Assembly (NCBI RefSeq): GCF_001583415.1
Contig: NZ_CP014475.1
Location: 3,472,001 to 3,536,000 of the forward strand
Direction of reading: 5' to 3'
DNA length: 64,000 bases
DNA from: Mycolicibacterium phlei
GTDB taxonomy: Bacteria > Actinomycetota > Actinomycetes > Mycobacteriales > Mycobacteriaceae
The translations under genes and the position numbers were made by a program. Shown piece after piece: positions 1-8,652 of the stretch. The notes beneath the pieces are model-generated. The model was not told where the DNA came from. It saw only the letters and a list, made by a program, of their open reading frames with translations, and searched no databases. Numbering within the stretch: the stretch's first letter is position 1; each line of letters begins with the position of its first letter.

Positions 1-66
1 CGCGCCGCGGTCCTGTCCGACCAGCCAGTCCGCCACCCCGGCGCCTCCCGCGATAAGAGCTCGCAT
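1..66 (-). CDS. Truncated 5' end of an unidentified gene
   Basis: Only the first 22 codons lie in the window; the rest is beyond the left edge. The reading starts MRALIAGGAG, with a glycine-rich turn that could begin a Rossmann-type nucleotide-binding fold, but this is too short to assign a family. An AAGGA-like ribosome site sits just before the ATG at 66. The gene diverges from the P450 gene at 229 and has a perfect palindrome immediately upstream (71-91). Confidence 0.45.
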   Translation of the reverse strand, partial: MRALIAGGAGVADWLVGQDRGA

Positions 67-70
67 CTTC

Positions 71-91
71 CTTCTCTCAATATGAGAGAAG
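71..91. promoter_or_regulatory. Palindromic operator candidate
   Basis: Perfect inverted repeat CTTCTCTC-N5-GAGAGAAG. It lies 4 bp upstream of the minus-strand start codon at 66 and overlaps that gene's ribosome-binding region, in the divergent promoter region shared with the P450 at 229. Size and symmetry fit a dimeric repressor such as TetR or GntR. The regulator is not identified. Confidence 0.5.
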
Positions 92-228
92 TCCTGTCGA
101 TCTTCCCATACATATTCGCTGTTCAAGGCAGATATGTGAGAAATGCTGCTGCCACCCGAGCGGGGTCGGATTGTCAACTTCGCGCCGCACCATTGACGCA
201 CTCCACCGGGAGTTCAACGCTTAGGCGC

Positions 229-1443
229 ATGACGGTCTTGGACGACCCGGTTCAGTTCTTCGGCACAGACACCATCCAGGATCCGTACCCGCTCTACGAG
301 CGCATGCGCGCCGAGGCGCCGGTGCACCGGATCGGCGACTCGGACTTCTACGCGGTCTGCGGCTGGGACGCGCTCGTCGACGCCGTCACCCGGGTGGAGG
401 ACTTCTCCTCCAACCTCACCGCGACCGTGACGTTCGACGAGAGCGGGGCGGTCAACCCGTTTCCGATGATGCCGCTCGGCGATCCCGCGCACGCGCTGGC
501 CACCGCCGACGACCCCGCCCATGCGGTGCACCGCAAGATCCTGCTGCCGCACCTGTCCGCCAGACGGGTGCAGGTCATCGAGGAGTTCGCCGAGAAGACG
601 GCGCACGAACTCTGGGCGGAGTCGGTGCGCGACGGCCGGATCGAGTGGATGAGCGCGATCGCCAACCGGCTTCCGATGAAGGTCGTCGCCGAATTGCTCG
701 GCCTCCCCCACGATGACGTGGACAAGCTCATCCAGTGGGGTTACGCCACCACCACGCTGCTGGACGGCATCGTCACCGAGGAGCAACTCGCGGCCGCGGG
801 CATGGCCGCCATGGAGTTGGCCGGATATGTCCTGCAGCACTTCGAGCAGGCGGGTGCCGATCCGCAACCGGGTCTGATCGGCGACCTGGCGGCGCGGTGC
901 GCGTCCGGCGAGGTGGAACAGCCGACGGCGCTGAACATCATGCTCACGCTGTTCTCCGCCGCGGGCGAGTCCACCGCGTCGCTTCTCGGCAGCGCGGCCT
1001 GGATTCTGGTCAGCCGCCCGGAGATTCAGCGACAGGTCCGCGAGGACCGCAGTCTGCTGGCACCCTTCATCGAGGAGACGCTGCGGTTCGAGCCGCCGTT
1101 CCGCGGCCACTACCGGCACGTGCTGCGCGACACCACCCTCGGTGGCGTCGACCTGCCCGCGGACTCGCACCTGCTGCTGCTGTGGGGGGCGGCCAACCGC
1201 GATCCGGCGCAGTTCGACTCCCCGCAGGAGTTCCGGCTCGACCGGCCCACCGGTAAGGGGCACGTGACATTCGGCAAGGGTGCCCACTTCTGCGTCGGCG
1301 CCGCGCTGGCCCGCCTGGAGGCCCGGATCGTGCTGGGCATGCTGCTGGACCGGACTGAGTGGATCGAGGCCGCCGACGTCGGAAAGTGGTTGCCCAGCAT
1401 CCTGGTCCGCAGGCTGGAGCGGTTGGAACTGGCGGTCCGATGA
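229..1443 (+). CDS. Cytochrome P450 monooxygenase (first of two)
   Basis: 404-residue soluble bacterial P450 that would hydroxylate a small lipophilic substrate using electrons from a ferredoxin. Visible landmarks are the oxygen-binding I-helix AGEST at residues 245-249, the ExxR pair E283/R286, and the heme loop FGKGAHFCVG with the iron ligand at Cys355. The ATG at 229 gives the usual P450 length; the frame is open further upstream to 82, but that extension has no P450-like sequence. The next P450 starts 10 bp downstream, so the two are probably co-transcribed. No ferredoxin gene is adjacent, and the substrate cannot be inferred. Confidence 0.9.
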   Translation: MTVLDDPVQFFGTDTIQDPYPLYERMRAEAPVHRIGDSDFYAVCGWDALVDAVTRVEDFSSNLTATVTFDESGAVNPFPMMPLGDPAHALATADDPAHAVHRKILLPHLSARRVQVIEEFAEKTAHELWAESVRDGRIEWMSAIANRLPMKVVAELLGLPHDDVDKLIQWGYATTTLLDGIVTEEQLAAAGMAAMELAGYVLQHFEQAGADPQPGLIGDLAARCASGEVEQPTALNIMLTLFSAAGESTASLLGSAAWILVSRPEIQRQVREDRSLLAPFIEETLRFEPPFRGHYRHVLRDTTLGGVDLPADSHLLLLWGAANRDPAQFDSPQEFRLDRPTGKGHVTFGKGAHFCVGAALARLEARIVLGMLLDRTEWIEAADVGKWLPSILVRRLERLELAVR

Positions 1444-1453
1444 CCGACCGGCG

Positions 1454-2725
1454 ATGAGCCAGACTGTGCGGCTGGTCGGCGATGCGGTCCGGATGAATGT
1501 CGCCGCCGCGATCCGCACCCGCCGGCGTGGCTACACCGGCTGGACCGGTGCGATCAACACCGACTACGACCCGCAGGATCCGGCCACCGCCGCCCAGCCC
1601 TTCGACGCGTATCGGGCCCTGCACCGCGGCGGCCGTGTGCATTACAACCCGCGGCGCGCGACATTCATCGTGGCCGGTCTCGACGATGTGCGCGCCGCCC
1701 TGCGCGACACCGACCAGGTCACCAGCAGTCAGGGCGTGACCCGGCTGCGGTTCTCCGCGCCGCTGGCGGTGCTCACCGACGGCGACGAACACGCCCGCCT
1801 GCGCAGACAGGTGCAACCCGGATTCAGCAGGGGCGCCATGGAGTCCTGGCAGGAGATCGTCGAGAAGCTCGCTGTCGAACTCGTCATCGAACTGCTGAAC
1901 AACCCGGGTTGCGATGTCGTGACGCGCCTGGCGATTCCGATGCCGATCCGTCTGATCGCCGCCATCCTCGGGGTTCCCGACACCGACCTCGACGACTTCC
2001 GCCGGTGGTCGGAGCGCGGCGTGGGGCTGATGGAACTCAAACCCACGATCACCGGCGTCGCCGACGCGGCCAGGTCCGCGGTGGCCATGGCGGCCCTACA
2101 CCGTTATTTCCGAAGGCAGTTCGCCGCAGGCAGGCTCAAGGGGTCGGACACCGTTCTCGGGCGACTGCTGGCGCACAACACCGACGGAAGCCTCACCGAC
2201 CAGCAGCTGCTGCTGATAGCCATCCACCTGCTCATCGCCGGCAACGAGACCACGACCAACCTCCTCGGCGGAATGTTCGACACCTTCGCCCGCCACCCGG
2301 ATCAGTACGACCTCATCCGCGCGAACCCGGATCTGATTCCGCTTGCGGTGGAGGAACATCTGCGGTTCACCACACCGATCCAGAACCTGTACCGCTACAC
2401 CCGGGCCGACTACCGCATCGGTGACGTCGTCATCCCGACGGGGTCCCGGGTGCTGTTGTCGTTCGGTGCGGCCAACCGCGATCCCACGGTCTTCGATGAG
2501 CCCGACGAGTTCCGCGCCGACCGGGATCCGCGCAAGCACGTCGCGTTCGGATACGGCGCGCACATGTGCCTGGGGGCACCGCTGGCGCGGATGGAGGCGC
2601 AGGCGGTGCTGCGCCAACTCGTCACCCGGGTGGCGCGAATCAGCCCGGCGGGCCCGACGAAGTGGTCGACTCACAGCTCGCTGCGCGGCCCCACCCGCCT
2701 GCCGATCCACCTCACACCCGCCTGA
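1454..2725 (+). CDS. Cytochrome P450 monooxygenase (second of two)
   Basis: 423-residue P450 with I-helix AGNETT at residues 262-267, ExxR pair E301/R304, and heme loop FGYGAHMCLG with ligand Cys372. The ATG at 1454 lies 10 bp after the previous stop, giving normal P450 length and a tight two-gene operon. The two enzymes are clearly different in sequence and are not a recent duplication. The 3' end overlaps the end of the convergent phosphatase pseudogene by about 55 bp. Substrate unknown. Confidence 0.9.
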   Translation: MSQTVRLVGDAVRMNVAAAIRTRRRGYTGWTGAINTDYDPQDPATAAQPFDAYRALHRGGRVHYNPRRATFIVAGLDDVRAALRDTDQVTSSQGVTRLRFSAPLAVLTDGDEHARLRRQVQPGFSRGAMESWQEIVEKLAVELVIELLNNPGCDVVTRLAIPMPIRLIAAILGVPDTDLDDFRRWSERGVGLMELKPTITGVADAARSAVAMAALHRYFRRQFAAGRLKGSDTVLGRLLAHNTDGSLTDQQLLLIAIHLLIAGNETTTNLLGGMFDTFARHPDQYDLIRANPDLIPLAVEEHLRFTTPIQNLYRYTRADYRIGDVVIPTGSRVLLSFGAANRDPTVFDEPDEFRADRDPRKHVAFGYGAHMCLGAPLARMEAQAVLRQLVTRVARISPAGPTKWSTHSSLRGPTRLPIHLTPA

Positions 2726-4176
2726 CCGGCGGACACCAAGAGCAGCCGCTGCTCGATCACCGGTGTCAGCCGCGGCCGGCGCCACCCGCCGGTGGCCCGT
2801 TCGATGCGCACCGCCATCCGACCTCCAGCGAACTCCAGCGTGCCGATCTGGTTGCGGAACTGCGGTTTGGTGACGGCCCGCCACCGCAGCCGCGGCGGGT
2901 CGACGGCAACGGTGCGGCGCAGCATCCGCCCCACCGCCGACGCCACCCGGGTGTGGCCGAGCCGCAACACCATCGACTCGACCGCCGAGGTGTCCTTGCG
3001 CAGGCCCGAGCACACCACCTGCCACAGCTTCGTCGTCGTGGGCGGTGCGGCGCCTGCCCCCGCCTGCCCGCCGCGACGTCGACCACCAGGTCCTCGAAGC
3101 CGCGGTAGCTGTCCTGGAAGCACGCCCAGTGGTCGAGGTTGGCCGCGACGCGCACCTTCTCCCCCAGCCAGGTGAACCGTCGTCCCCACGCCCCGTCGGC
3201 CACCGCCTCGGTCCAGGCCTCGACGTCGTGCATCCCGTACGGCAGCAGGATCGGCACCGAGCTGGCGAACAGCAGGTGCTCGTAGTGCCCGTCGACCTTC
3301 GCGGTGATCCAGTCCCATTCCTCGTCGACGGATCGCGTCGGCGCCCTGCCGCGTGGCCTGCACGCGCTGAAACGTCGTGTCCTCGGCCAGTTCGTCGGGC
3401 GACATGTTGCCCAGGTGCTGGTAGATCCAGTACGCCATCAGCCCGCCGATGATGCGGGTCTGGTACCAGTCGGTGCGGCGCTTCTCGGCCAGCCACGCCT
3501 GCGAGGTGTTCCACTTGTCGTTGATCTCGTGGTCGTCGAACATCATCGACGACGGCAGCGTGGACAGCATCCACCGCACCACGGGATCACGCCAGGCGTC
3601 CCAGTAGCCGATGCAGTACTCCTCGAAGTCCTCGAGCACCTCGACGGGCCCGTCGGCGTGCACCTCGCGTTCGGCGACCAGATCCTTGATGGTGTCGTTG
3701 ACCTGGTCGGCGTAGAGCTGGTCGCCGAGCATCATCAGCGCGTCGGGCCACAGCGCCGACGGCTGCTCGCGCATCCGCAGCCCGTACGCGCGCAGCACGT
3801 CGATCCCCTGCCCCTTTAGGTGCCACCAGTGCCGGTGGGTGTAGGGCGGGTGGTGCGGCGCCGACGCCCCGGCAGGACCCGAACACCAGCCGCAGCGACC
3901 CGTCCTGCCGCATCAACCGGATCCGCGGCGGCGGGAAGTCGTAATCGTCGGGCGGCCAAGCCTTCTGGCCGTCCAGGTGCACCGCGTAGGGATGCTCCCG
4001 CGACGGGTCCAGGCCGGCCACGCAGACCAGCGCGAAGTGGTGTCCTTCGACCTCGAACGTGTCCGCGTGATGCCCCAGCACCTCGACCCGGCAGGGGCCT
4101 GGTCAGTCTCGACCCAGACCGTCGCGTCGGTGGCGCCCACGTGCCGAAGCAGGGGCCCTACGCGAACCTCGGGCAT
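2671..4176 (-). pseudogene. Decayed PhoD-like alkaline phosphatase
   Basis: Recognisable PhoD-type metallophosphatase sequence is spread over several frames. The N-terminal segment starts MPEVRVGPLL; then come VEVLGHHADTFEVEG, FGSCR, LGDQLYAD, MMFDDHEINDKWN and LPYGMHDVEAW. Frames must change at about 4094-4097 (one C short on the coding strand), 3867-3870 (one G extra) and 3057-3061 (one G short). Near 3325-3340 the frame changes and a stretch of about 40 residues expected in homologues seems missing. Neighbouring genes are intact, so decay is more likely than poor sequence. Family members are usually secreted or soluble Fe/Ca phosphodiesterases of about 500 residues or more. Confidence 0.75.
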
Positions 4177-4210
4177 CGCCCCATCATGCACCAGGCGATG
4201 CCCGGGTCGC

Positions 4211-5938
4211 TCAGGCTTCCGGTCGCCGGCGGCCGAGGAAGAACGCCAGCGCGATCGCGCCGAAGCCCAGGGTGCCGATCACACCGGCGGACACCATCAG
4301 GAAGATGTCGCGTCCGGACATCCCGCCGCCCGTGGACGACTCGTCGGCGGCCAGCCGCAGCCGGTAGTCGCCGGGCAGCGGACCCTCGGCCGGTTCGCTC
4401 AGACCCGGGAACTGCTGGGTCTTGCGCACCTCGAACTGACGTTCCCCGTTGGCCGTCTGGGTCCACTCACCCCAGACCGGGGTGGCGCCGTCGAGCAGCA
4501 CCTTGCGCCCGCCGTACGCCTTGTCCTCGCCGACGTCGACGATCTGGCGCACCCGGAAGGGCTCGTAGCGCGCGTTCGAGTAGTTCACGAACACCGGCAC
4601 GTTGTCGAAACGCGCCACCGGCGGCGGGGGCGGCGGCAGCGGCAGCCCGGCACCCGGGAAGTAGCCGCCGCCGAAGAACGTGCCCACCGCGACGGCGGTG
4701 GCCGCCTGCGCCAGGTCGATCGCCGCGTTCACCGGAGCCAGCACGGCCGCGGTGAAGCTGTAGGCCGCGAACTGGGCCGCCTCGATCACCATCCGCGCCA
4801 GCGGCGGGATGTAGAGGATGCGCGGGCGCATGTCGTAGACGTAGACGATGCGCACCGGCTGGCGGAACGGGTTCATCAGCACGGGCCGGTAGTACTCGTC
4901 GTACTCGATCCAGTCGGGGCGCCACTGCCGGACGTTGGAGACCAACTCGACGCCGCGCTCCTGCTTGTTCTCCAGCTCGACCTTGGCGCTGGCGCTGGGC
5001 TTGGTGCCGTCGAGGCCCAGCGACAGGTCGATGGATTGCTTGAGCGCCTCGATCTCCGGCTCGGGCGCGGGCTCGGGCTCCGGCTCGAAGACCGGTTCGG
5101 CCTTGCGGGCGAGCTCGATGTCCTCCTCGGGCGCATCCAGGGTCTCCGGCACCAGGGTCTCGAGTTCCTTGGCCGCCTGGGTGATCGACACCGTCGGCTT
5201 GTCGGACTCCTCGGTGCTGTCCTCGGAGGACTCCTCGGCGCTCTCCTCGCCCTCAGCCTTGCCCTCGGACTCGTCCGACGTCGTGGACGTCTCCGTGCTG
5301 CTGGTCGAGGTGCTCGACTCGTCAGTCTCCGACGTGCTGGTCTCCGGCGCCAGCGCGGCCGACGAGCGCGTCGAGGTCCCCTCCGGGTCCGAATCCGAGG
5401 TCTCCTCGGTGTCCGACTGCGAGGTCTCCTCGGTGTCCGACTCCTCGGTGGTCCGCGCCCGGGTGCTGGGGGCGGTACTCGGGGCGGTCGTGGTCGACGG
5501 TGCGCGCTCGACCGAGGTCGACGGTTCCTCGGTCGCCGGCTCCGGTTCGGCCGTCTCGACGACGGTGCTGGTCCGCGGGGCCTGAGTTTGAGGTGCCTGG
5601 GTTTGAGGTGCCTGAGTCTGGGGCTCCGGCGCAGGTTCCGGTGCCGGCGCGAGTTCCGGCTCGGGCGCGGGGGCCTGGGGCTGCTGCGTTGCGGGCGCCT
5701 GGGTGGGCGGGGCCTGCGGCGCGGCGGGCTCGGGCGCCGAGGTGGGCCGCTGCGGCTCCGGGGCGCTGACCTGGGGGATCTCGGGCGCCGGCGCGACCGT
5801 CGTCACGACGTCGGCGTCGGAGTCCGGCTGCGCGACAGCAGGCGACAACCCGGCGGTCAGGGCGGTCAGCGAGATCGCGACCCCTGACGCGAGCGCGGCG
5901 ACACCGTGCCTGCGGAACTTGTCCTTGGGTGCACCCAT
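4211..5938 (-). CDS. Large anchored, low-complexity surface protein
   Basis: 575-residue protein of unknown function. It has an N-terminal signal peptide ending near AQP, then a Pro/Ala/Glu/Gln-rich region and a Ser/Thr/Glu/Asp-rich region (about residues 40-230). A structured section of about 250 residues follows, with hydrophobic segments and a polyproline stretch. A C-terminal transmembrane helix ends in GRRRP, giving an overall sorting-like layout of signal, flexible stalk, domain and membrane anchor. The ATG at 5938 has GGAGG 9 bp upstream; an ATG at 5947 would abut that site. It lacks PE or PPE N-terminal motifs. Confidence 0.75.
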   Translation of the reverse strand: MGAPKDKFRRHGVAALASGVAISLTALTAGLSPAVAQPDSDADVVTTVAPAPEIPQVSAPEPQRPTSAPEPAAPQAPPTQAPATQQPQAPAPEPELAPAPEPAPEPQTQAPQTQAPQTQAPRTSTVVETAEPEPATEEPSTSVERAPSTTTAPSTAPSTRARTTEESDTEETSQSDTEETSDSDPEGTSTRSSAALAPETSTSETDESSTSTSSTETSTTSDESEGKAEGEESAEESSEDSTEESDKPTVSITQAAKELETLVPETLDAPEEDIELARKAEPVFEPEPEPAPEPEIEALKQSIDLSLGLDGTKPSASAKVELENKQERGVELVSNVRQWRPDWIEYDEYYRPVLMNPFRQPVRIVYVYDMRPRILYIPPLARMVIEAAQFAAYSFTAAVLAPVNAAIDLAQAATAVAVGTFFGGGYFPGAGLPLPPPPPPVARFDNVPVFVNYSNARYEPFRVRQIVDVGEDKAYGGRKVLLDGATPVWGEWTQTANGERQFEVRKTQQFPGLSEPAEGPLPGDYRLRLAADESSTGGGMSGRDIFLMVSAGVIGTLGFGAIALAFFLGRRRPEA

Positions 5939-6052
5939 CGCGCACATCCTCCTTCGAACATGGCGGTCCGCCGCGGTCCCCCGAGCGCGGACTCCGGTCT
6001 CGAAGAGTTCATCGCCCTGTACCCCGCGGTCTGTTACAGCCTGCCAGGTTCG

Positions 6053-6235
6053 TTACCGCATACGCACACCGGTGATGGCCAGCCCGACGCCGATCACGGC
6101 GATGATCGGGCCGAGCACCGACCAGGTGGTGGTGTCGCTCATCGGGCTGCCGCCGACGACGCCGACACCCTGCAGCGTGAACAGCACCCCGAACAGCGTG
6201 ACGATGACGCCGAGACCGGAAACGACGATTCGCAT
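6053..6235 (-). CDS. Small two-helix membrane protein
   Basis: 60-residue protein with two hydrophobic helices (residues about 2-28 and 38-57) joined by a short loop with GGSPMSD. No known domain. It begins 9 bp after the stop of the acyl-CoA dehydrogenase gene on the same strand, so it is probably co-transcribed with it. Function unknown. Confidence 0.65.
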   Translation of the reverse strand: MRIVVSGLGVIVTLFGVLFTLQGVGVVGGSPMSDTTTWSVLGPIIAVIGVGLAITGVRMR

Positions 6236-6244
6236 GCGCTCACC

Positions 6245-7525
6245 CTAGGCGCGCCGGCCGAGGTACTGCCGGTAGCGCTCGGCGGCGGCCGCCAGCTCGG
6301 GGCGGGCGTCGAGGACCGGCTGCAGCTTGCGCCGCGCCTCCTCGCGCTTGTACGGCAGGAACTCCGTCGGGAAGTCGCCGTCGTGGGGGCGGTAGTCGCG
6401 CAGGACGCGCCGCGCGACGGTGGCCTTGTGCACCTCGTCGACGCCGTCAGCGATGCCCATCGTCGGCGCCGCGGCGTACATCGCCTGGATCGGGGTCAGA
6501 TCGGTGGTGCCCAGCGAGCCGAGGATGTGCAGCGCGTTGAACGACACCTCCCGCAGCACCCGCGCCATCGTGAACTTGACCGCCGCGATCTCGGTGCGCG
6601 CCTCCTGGGTGGAGGTGTTGTCGATCTTCCACGCGGTCTCCAGCACGAACAGCCGCAGCATCCTGATCATCGCGTAGGACTCGGCGATCTTCTCCTGCAC
6701 CATCTGGTGCTCGGCGATCACCTTGCCGTGCGACTGCCGGCTCAGAGCCCGCTCGCACATCATGTCGAAGGCCAGGTTGCACTGCGCGATGGTGCGCATC
6801 GCGTGGTGGATGCGTCCACCGCCAAGTCGTCTCTGCGCCAACACTTTCGCGCCGTCCTCGGGACCGAGCAGGTGGTCGAGCGGCACGCGCACGTCGCGGT
6901 AGATGATGTGGTTGTGGTTGCGCGGCTCGGGCATGATCTCCACGCCGGGGGTGTCGCGCGGCACGATGAACATGCCGTTGGTGCACATCACGAACAGGAT
7001 GTCGGCGACGCGGCCCGCCGAGGTGAACCACTTCTCCCCGTTGATCACCCAGGAGTCGCCGTCGCGCACGGCGCGGGTCTTGAACAGGTTCGGGTCGCTG
7101 CCGCCCTGCGGTTCGGTCATCGAGTAGGCCGAGAAGATCTCCTGGTTCAGCAGCGGCTTGAACCAACGTTCCTTCTGCTCCTCGGTGCCGTAGGCGGCCA
7201 GCATCTCCATGTTGCCGGTGTCGGGCGCCGACGCGCCGAACATGTGCGGTGCGCCCGGGTAGCGGCCGATGATCTCGTTGAGCAGCGCCAGCTTGAGCTG
7301 ACCGTAGCCGGGCCCGCCGAGCTCCTTGTCCAGGAAGATCGCCCACAGCCCCTGGTCCTTGACCTCCTGCTGAAGTTCGCGCACGTAGGCCTTGACCGCG
7401 GGATCGGGTGAGCGCACCGCGTGCGGGAACACGTGGTCCAGCGGTTCGACCTTCTCCTCGCAGAACCGCTTGACCCAGTCGAGCTTCTCCTGCCACTCCG
7501 GTTCGGTGCTGAAGTCCCAAGCCAT
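6245..7525 (-). CDS. Acyl-CoA dehydrogenase (FadE-type)
   Basis: 426-residue flavoprotein of the acyl-CoA dehydrogenase family, which introduces the alpha-beta double bond in acyl-CoA beta-oxidation. The FAD-binding middle segment reads YSMTEPQGGSDP and WVINGEKWFTS, and the C-terminal helical part contains a GSLGT turn and DGVDEVHKATVARRVL. Length and motifs resemble the ACAD10/11-like group. The ATG at 7525 starts MAWDF. Followed by a small membrane protein gene in the same transcript. The physiological acyl chain is not predictable from the sequence. Confidence 0.88.
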   Translation of the reverse strand: MAWDFSTEPEWQEKLDWVKRFCEEKVEPLDHVFPHAVRSPDPAVKAYVRELQQEVKDQGLWAIFLDKELGGPGYGQLKLALLNEIIGRYPGAPHMFGASAPDTGNMEMLAAYGTEEQKERWFKPLLNQEIFSAYSMTEPQGGSDPNLFKTRAVRDGDSWVINGEKWFTSAGRVADILFVMCTNGMFIVPRDTPGVEIMPEPRNHNHIIYRDVRVPLDHLLGPEDGAKVLAQRRLGGGRIHHAMRTIAQCNLAFDMMCERALSRQSHGKVIAEHQMVQEKIAESYAMIRMLRLFVLETAWKIDNTSTQEARTEIAAVKFTMARVLREVSFNALHILGSLGTTDLTPIQAMYAAAPTMGIADGVDEVHKATVARRVLRDYRPHDGDFPTEFLPYKREEARRKLQPVLDARPELAAAAERYRQYLGRRA

Positions 7526-7590
7526 CCCGTGCTCCTAGTATTGGCCGGTATCGGGCGGTCGGCGCCACGCTAGCCGGGTCAGGAGGAGCG

Positions 7591-8535
7591 ATGTCAGCAA
7601 TCGCGGTATTTCGGCCTGTCGCACCGGCTCTCGTCGTCGTCGCGCTGGCGCTGGCGTGCGCACCGTCGGAGCAGCCGGAGTCGTCGCCGACGGCGGCACC
7701 ACCCCCGTCGTCACAGTCGCAGCCAGCCGCACCGCCGCCTCCCCCGCCCGCCCCGGCGCCCCGCGAGCTGGCGAGCGATCCGGTGCGCATCGCCGACGAT
7801 CTGGTCGCCGACGAACGCGCGCTGCGCGACCCGGCGTCGTCGCCGGAGCTGCTGACCGCCGCGGCGCACCGCCAGCAGGCGGCCTACCGCACCATCGGGC
7901 GGCACCCGGAGTGGGATGCGATCGTGCGGCCCCGGATTCCGGCCGAACTGCTGGGCTTCTACGACGGCAACATCAGCGCGCGCCGGCACCTGACCGCGCT
8001 GAGCGAGGGCACCGAGAAGGACACCGTGCCGGCGTGGCGGATCGTCGAGCCGACGCCGGCCGAGGAGCTGCTGGGCTACTACCGGGAGGCCGAGGCCGCG
8101 TCGGGGGTGCCGTGGAATGTGTTGGCGGCGGTCAACTTCATCGAGACGGCGTTCGGGCGGATCAACGGGGTGAGCACGGCCGGGGCGCAGGGGCCGATGC
8201 AGTTCCTGCCGTCGACGTTCGCGGCGTACGGCGACGGCGGCGACATCAACGCCCCGCGCGACGCGATCCTGGCCGCGGGCCGCTACCTGGCCGCCAACAA
8301 CTTCGCCGGCGACCCCCACCACGCGCTGTGGCGGTACAACAACTCCGACCACTACGTGCGCGCGGTCCTCGACTACGCCGACCTGATGGCCGCCGACCCG
8401 GCCGCGTTCCCGGCGTACCACCGCTGGCAGGTGTACTACAAGACGACGATGGGTGACGTGCTGCTGCCGGTCGGGTACTTCTCGCCGACGCGGATCCCCG
8501 TCGCCGAGTACCTGGCGACGCAGCCGCCGCGCTGA
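7591..8535 (+). CDS. Secreted lytic transglycosylase
   Basis: 314-residue exported peptidoglycan-cleaving enzyme. A hydrophobic signal ends ALALAC with a possible lipid-attachment Cys23 (the lipobox is non-canonical), followed by a Pro/Ser-rich linker to about residue 58. The catalytic domain holds NFIETAFGRING with the likely acid/base Glu185 and AQGPMQFLPSTF, the classical soluble lytic transglycosylase pattern. A GGAGGA ribosome site stands 4 bp before the ATG. Divergent from the acyl-CoA dehydrogenase gene. Confidence 0.85.
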   Translation: MSAIAVFRPVAPALVVVALALACAPSEQPESSPTAAPPPSSQSQPAAPPPPPPAPAPRELASDPVRIADDLVADERALRDPASSPELLTAAAHRQQAAYRTIGRHPEWDAIVRPRIPAELLGFYDGNISARRHLTALSEGTEKDTVPAWRIVEPTPAEELLGYYREAEAASGVPWNVLAAVNFIETAFGRINGVSTAGAQGPMQFLPSTFAAYGDGGDINAPRDAILAAGRYLAANNFAGDPHHALWRYNNSDHYVRAVLDYADLMAADPAAFPAYHRWQVYYKTTMGDVLLPVGYFSPTRIPVAEYLATQPPR

Positions 8536-8652
8536 CTTCGCCGAATCTGCGCAAACCGGGCCGCCGGAAGGCGTAATTTGCCGCACAGCAAGTTTTTCGC
8601 GCGGGGTACCAGGCTCCCGCGCGAACCAGTTTGTCGCCGGAGGGACGTTGCG

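Noticed and set aside
214..1518. Long minus-strand open frame opposite the first P450
   Set aside because: Its translation has biased Arg/Gln/Gly composition and no family motifs, while the plus strand has all P450 signatures. High-GC genomes give such antisense frames routinely; many similar ones across the window were left out for the same reason.
4211..5938. Possible PE/PPE family protein
   Set aside because: It has repeats and low complexity but lacks the N-terminal PE or PPE domain and has a standard signal peptide plus a C-terminal anchor.
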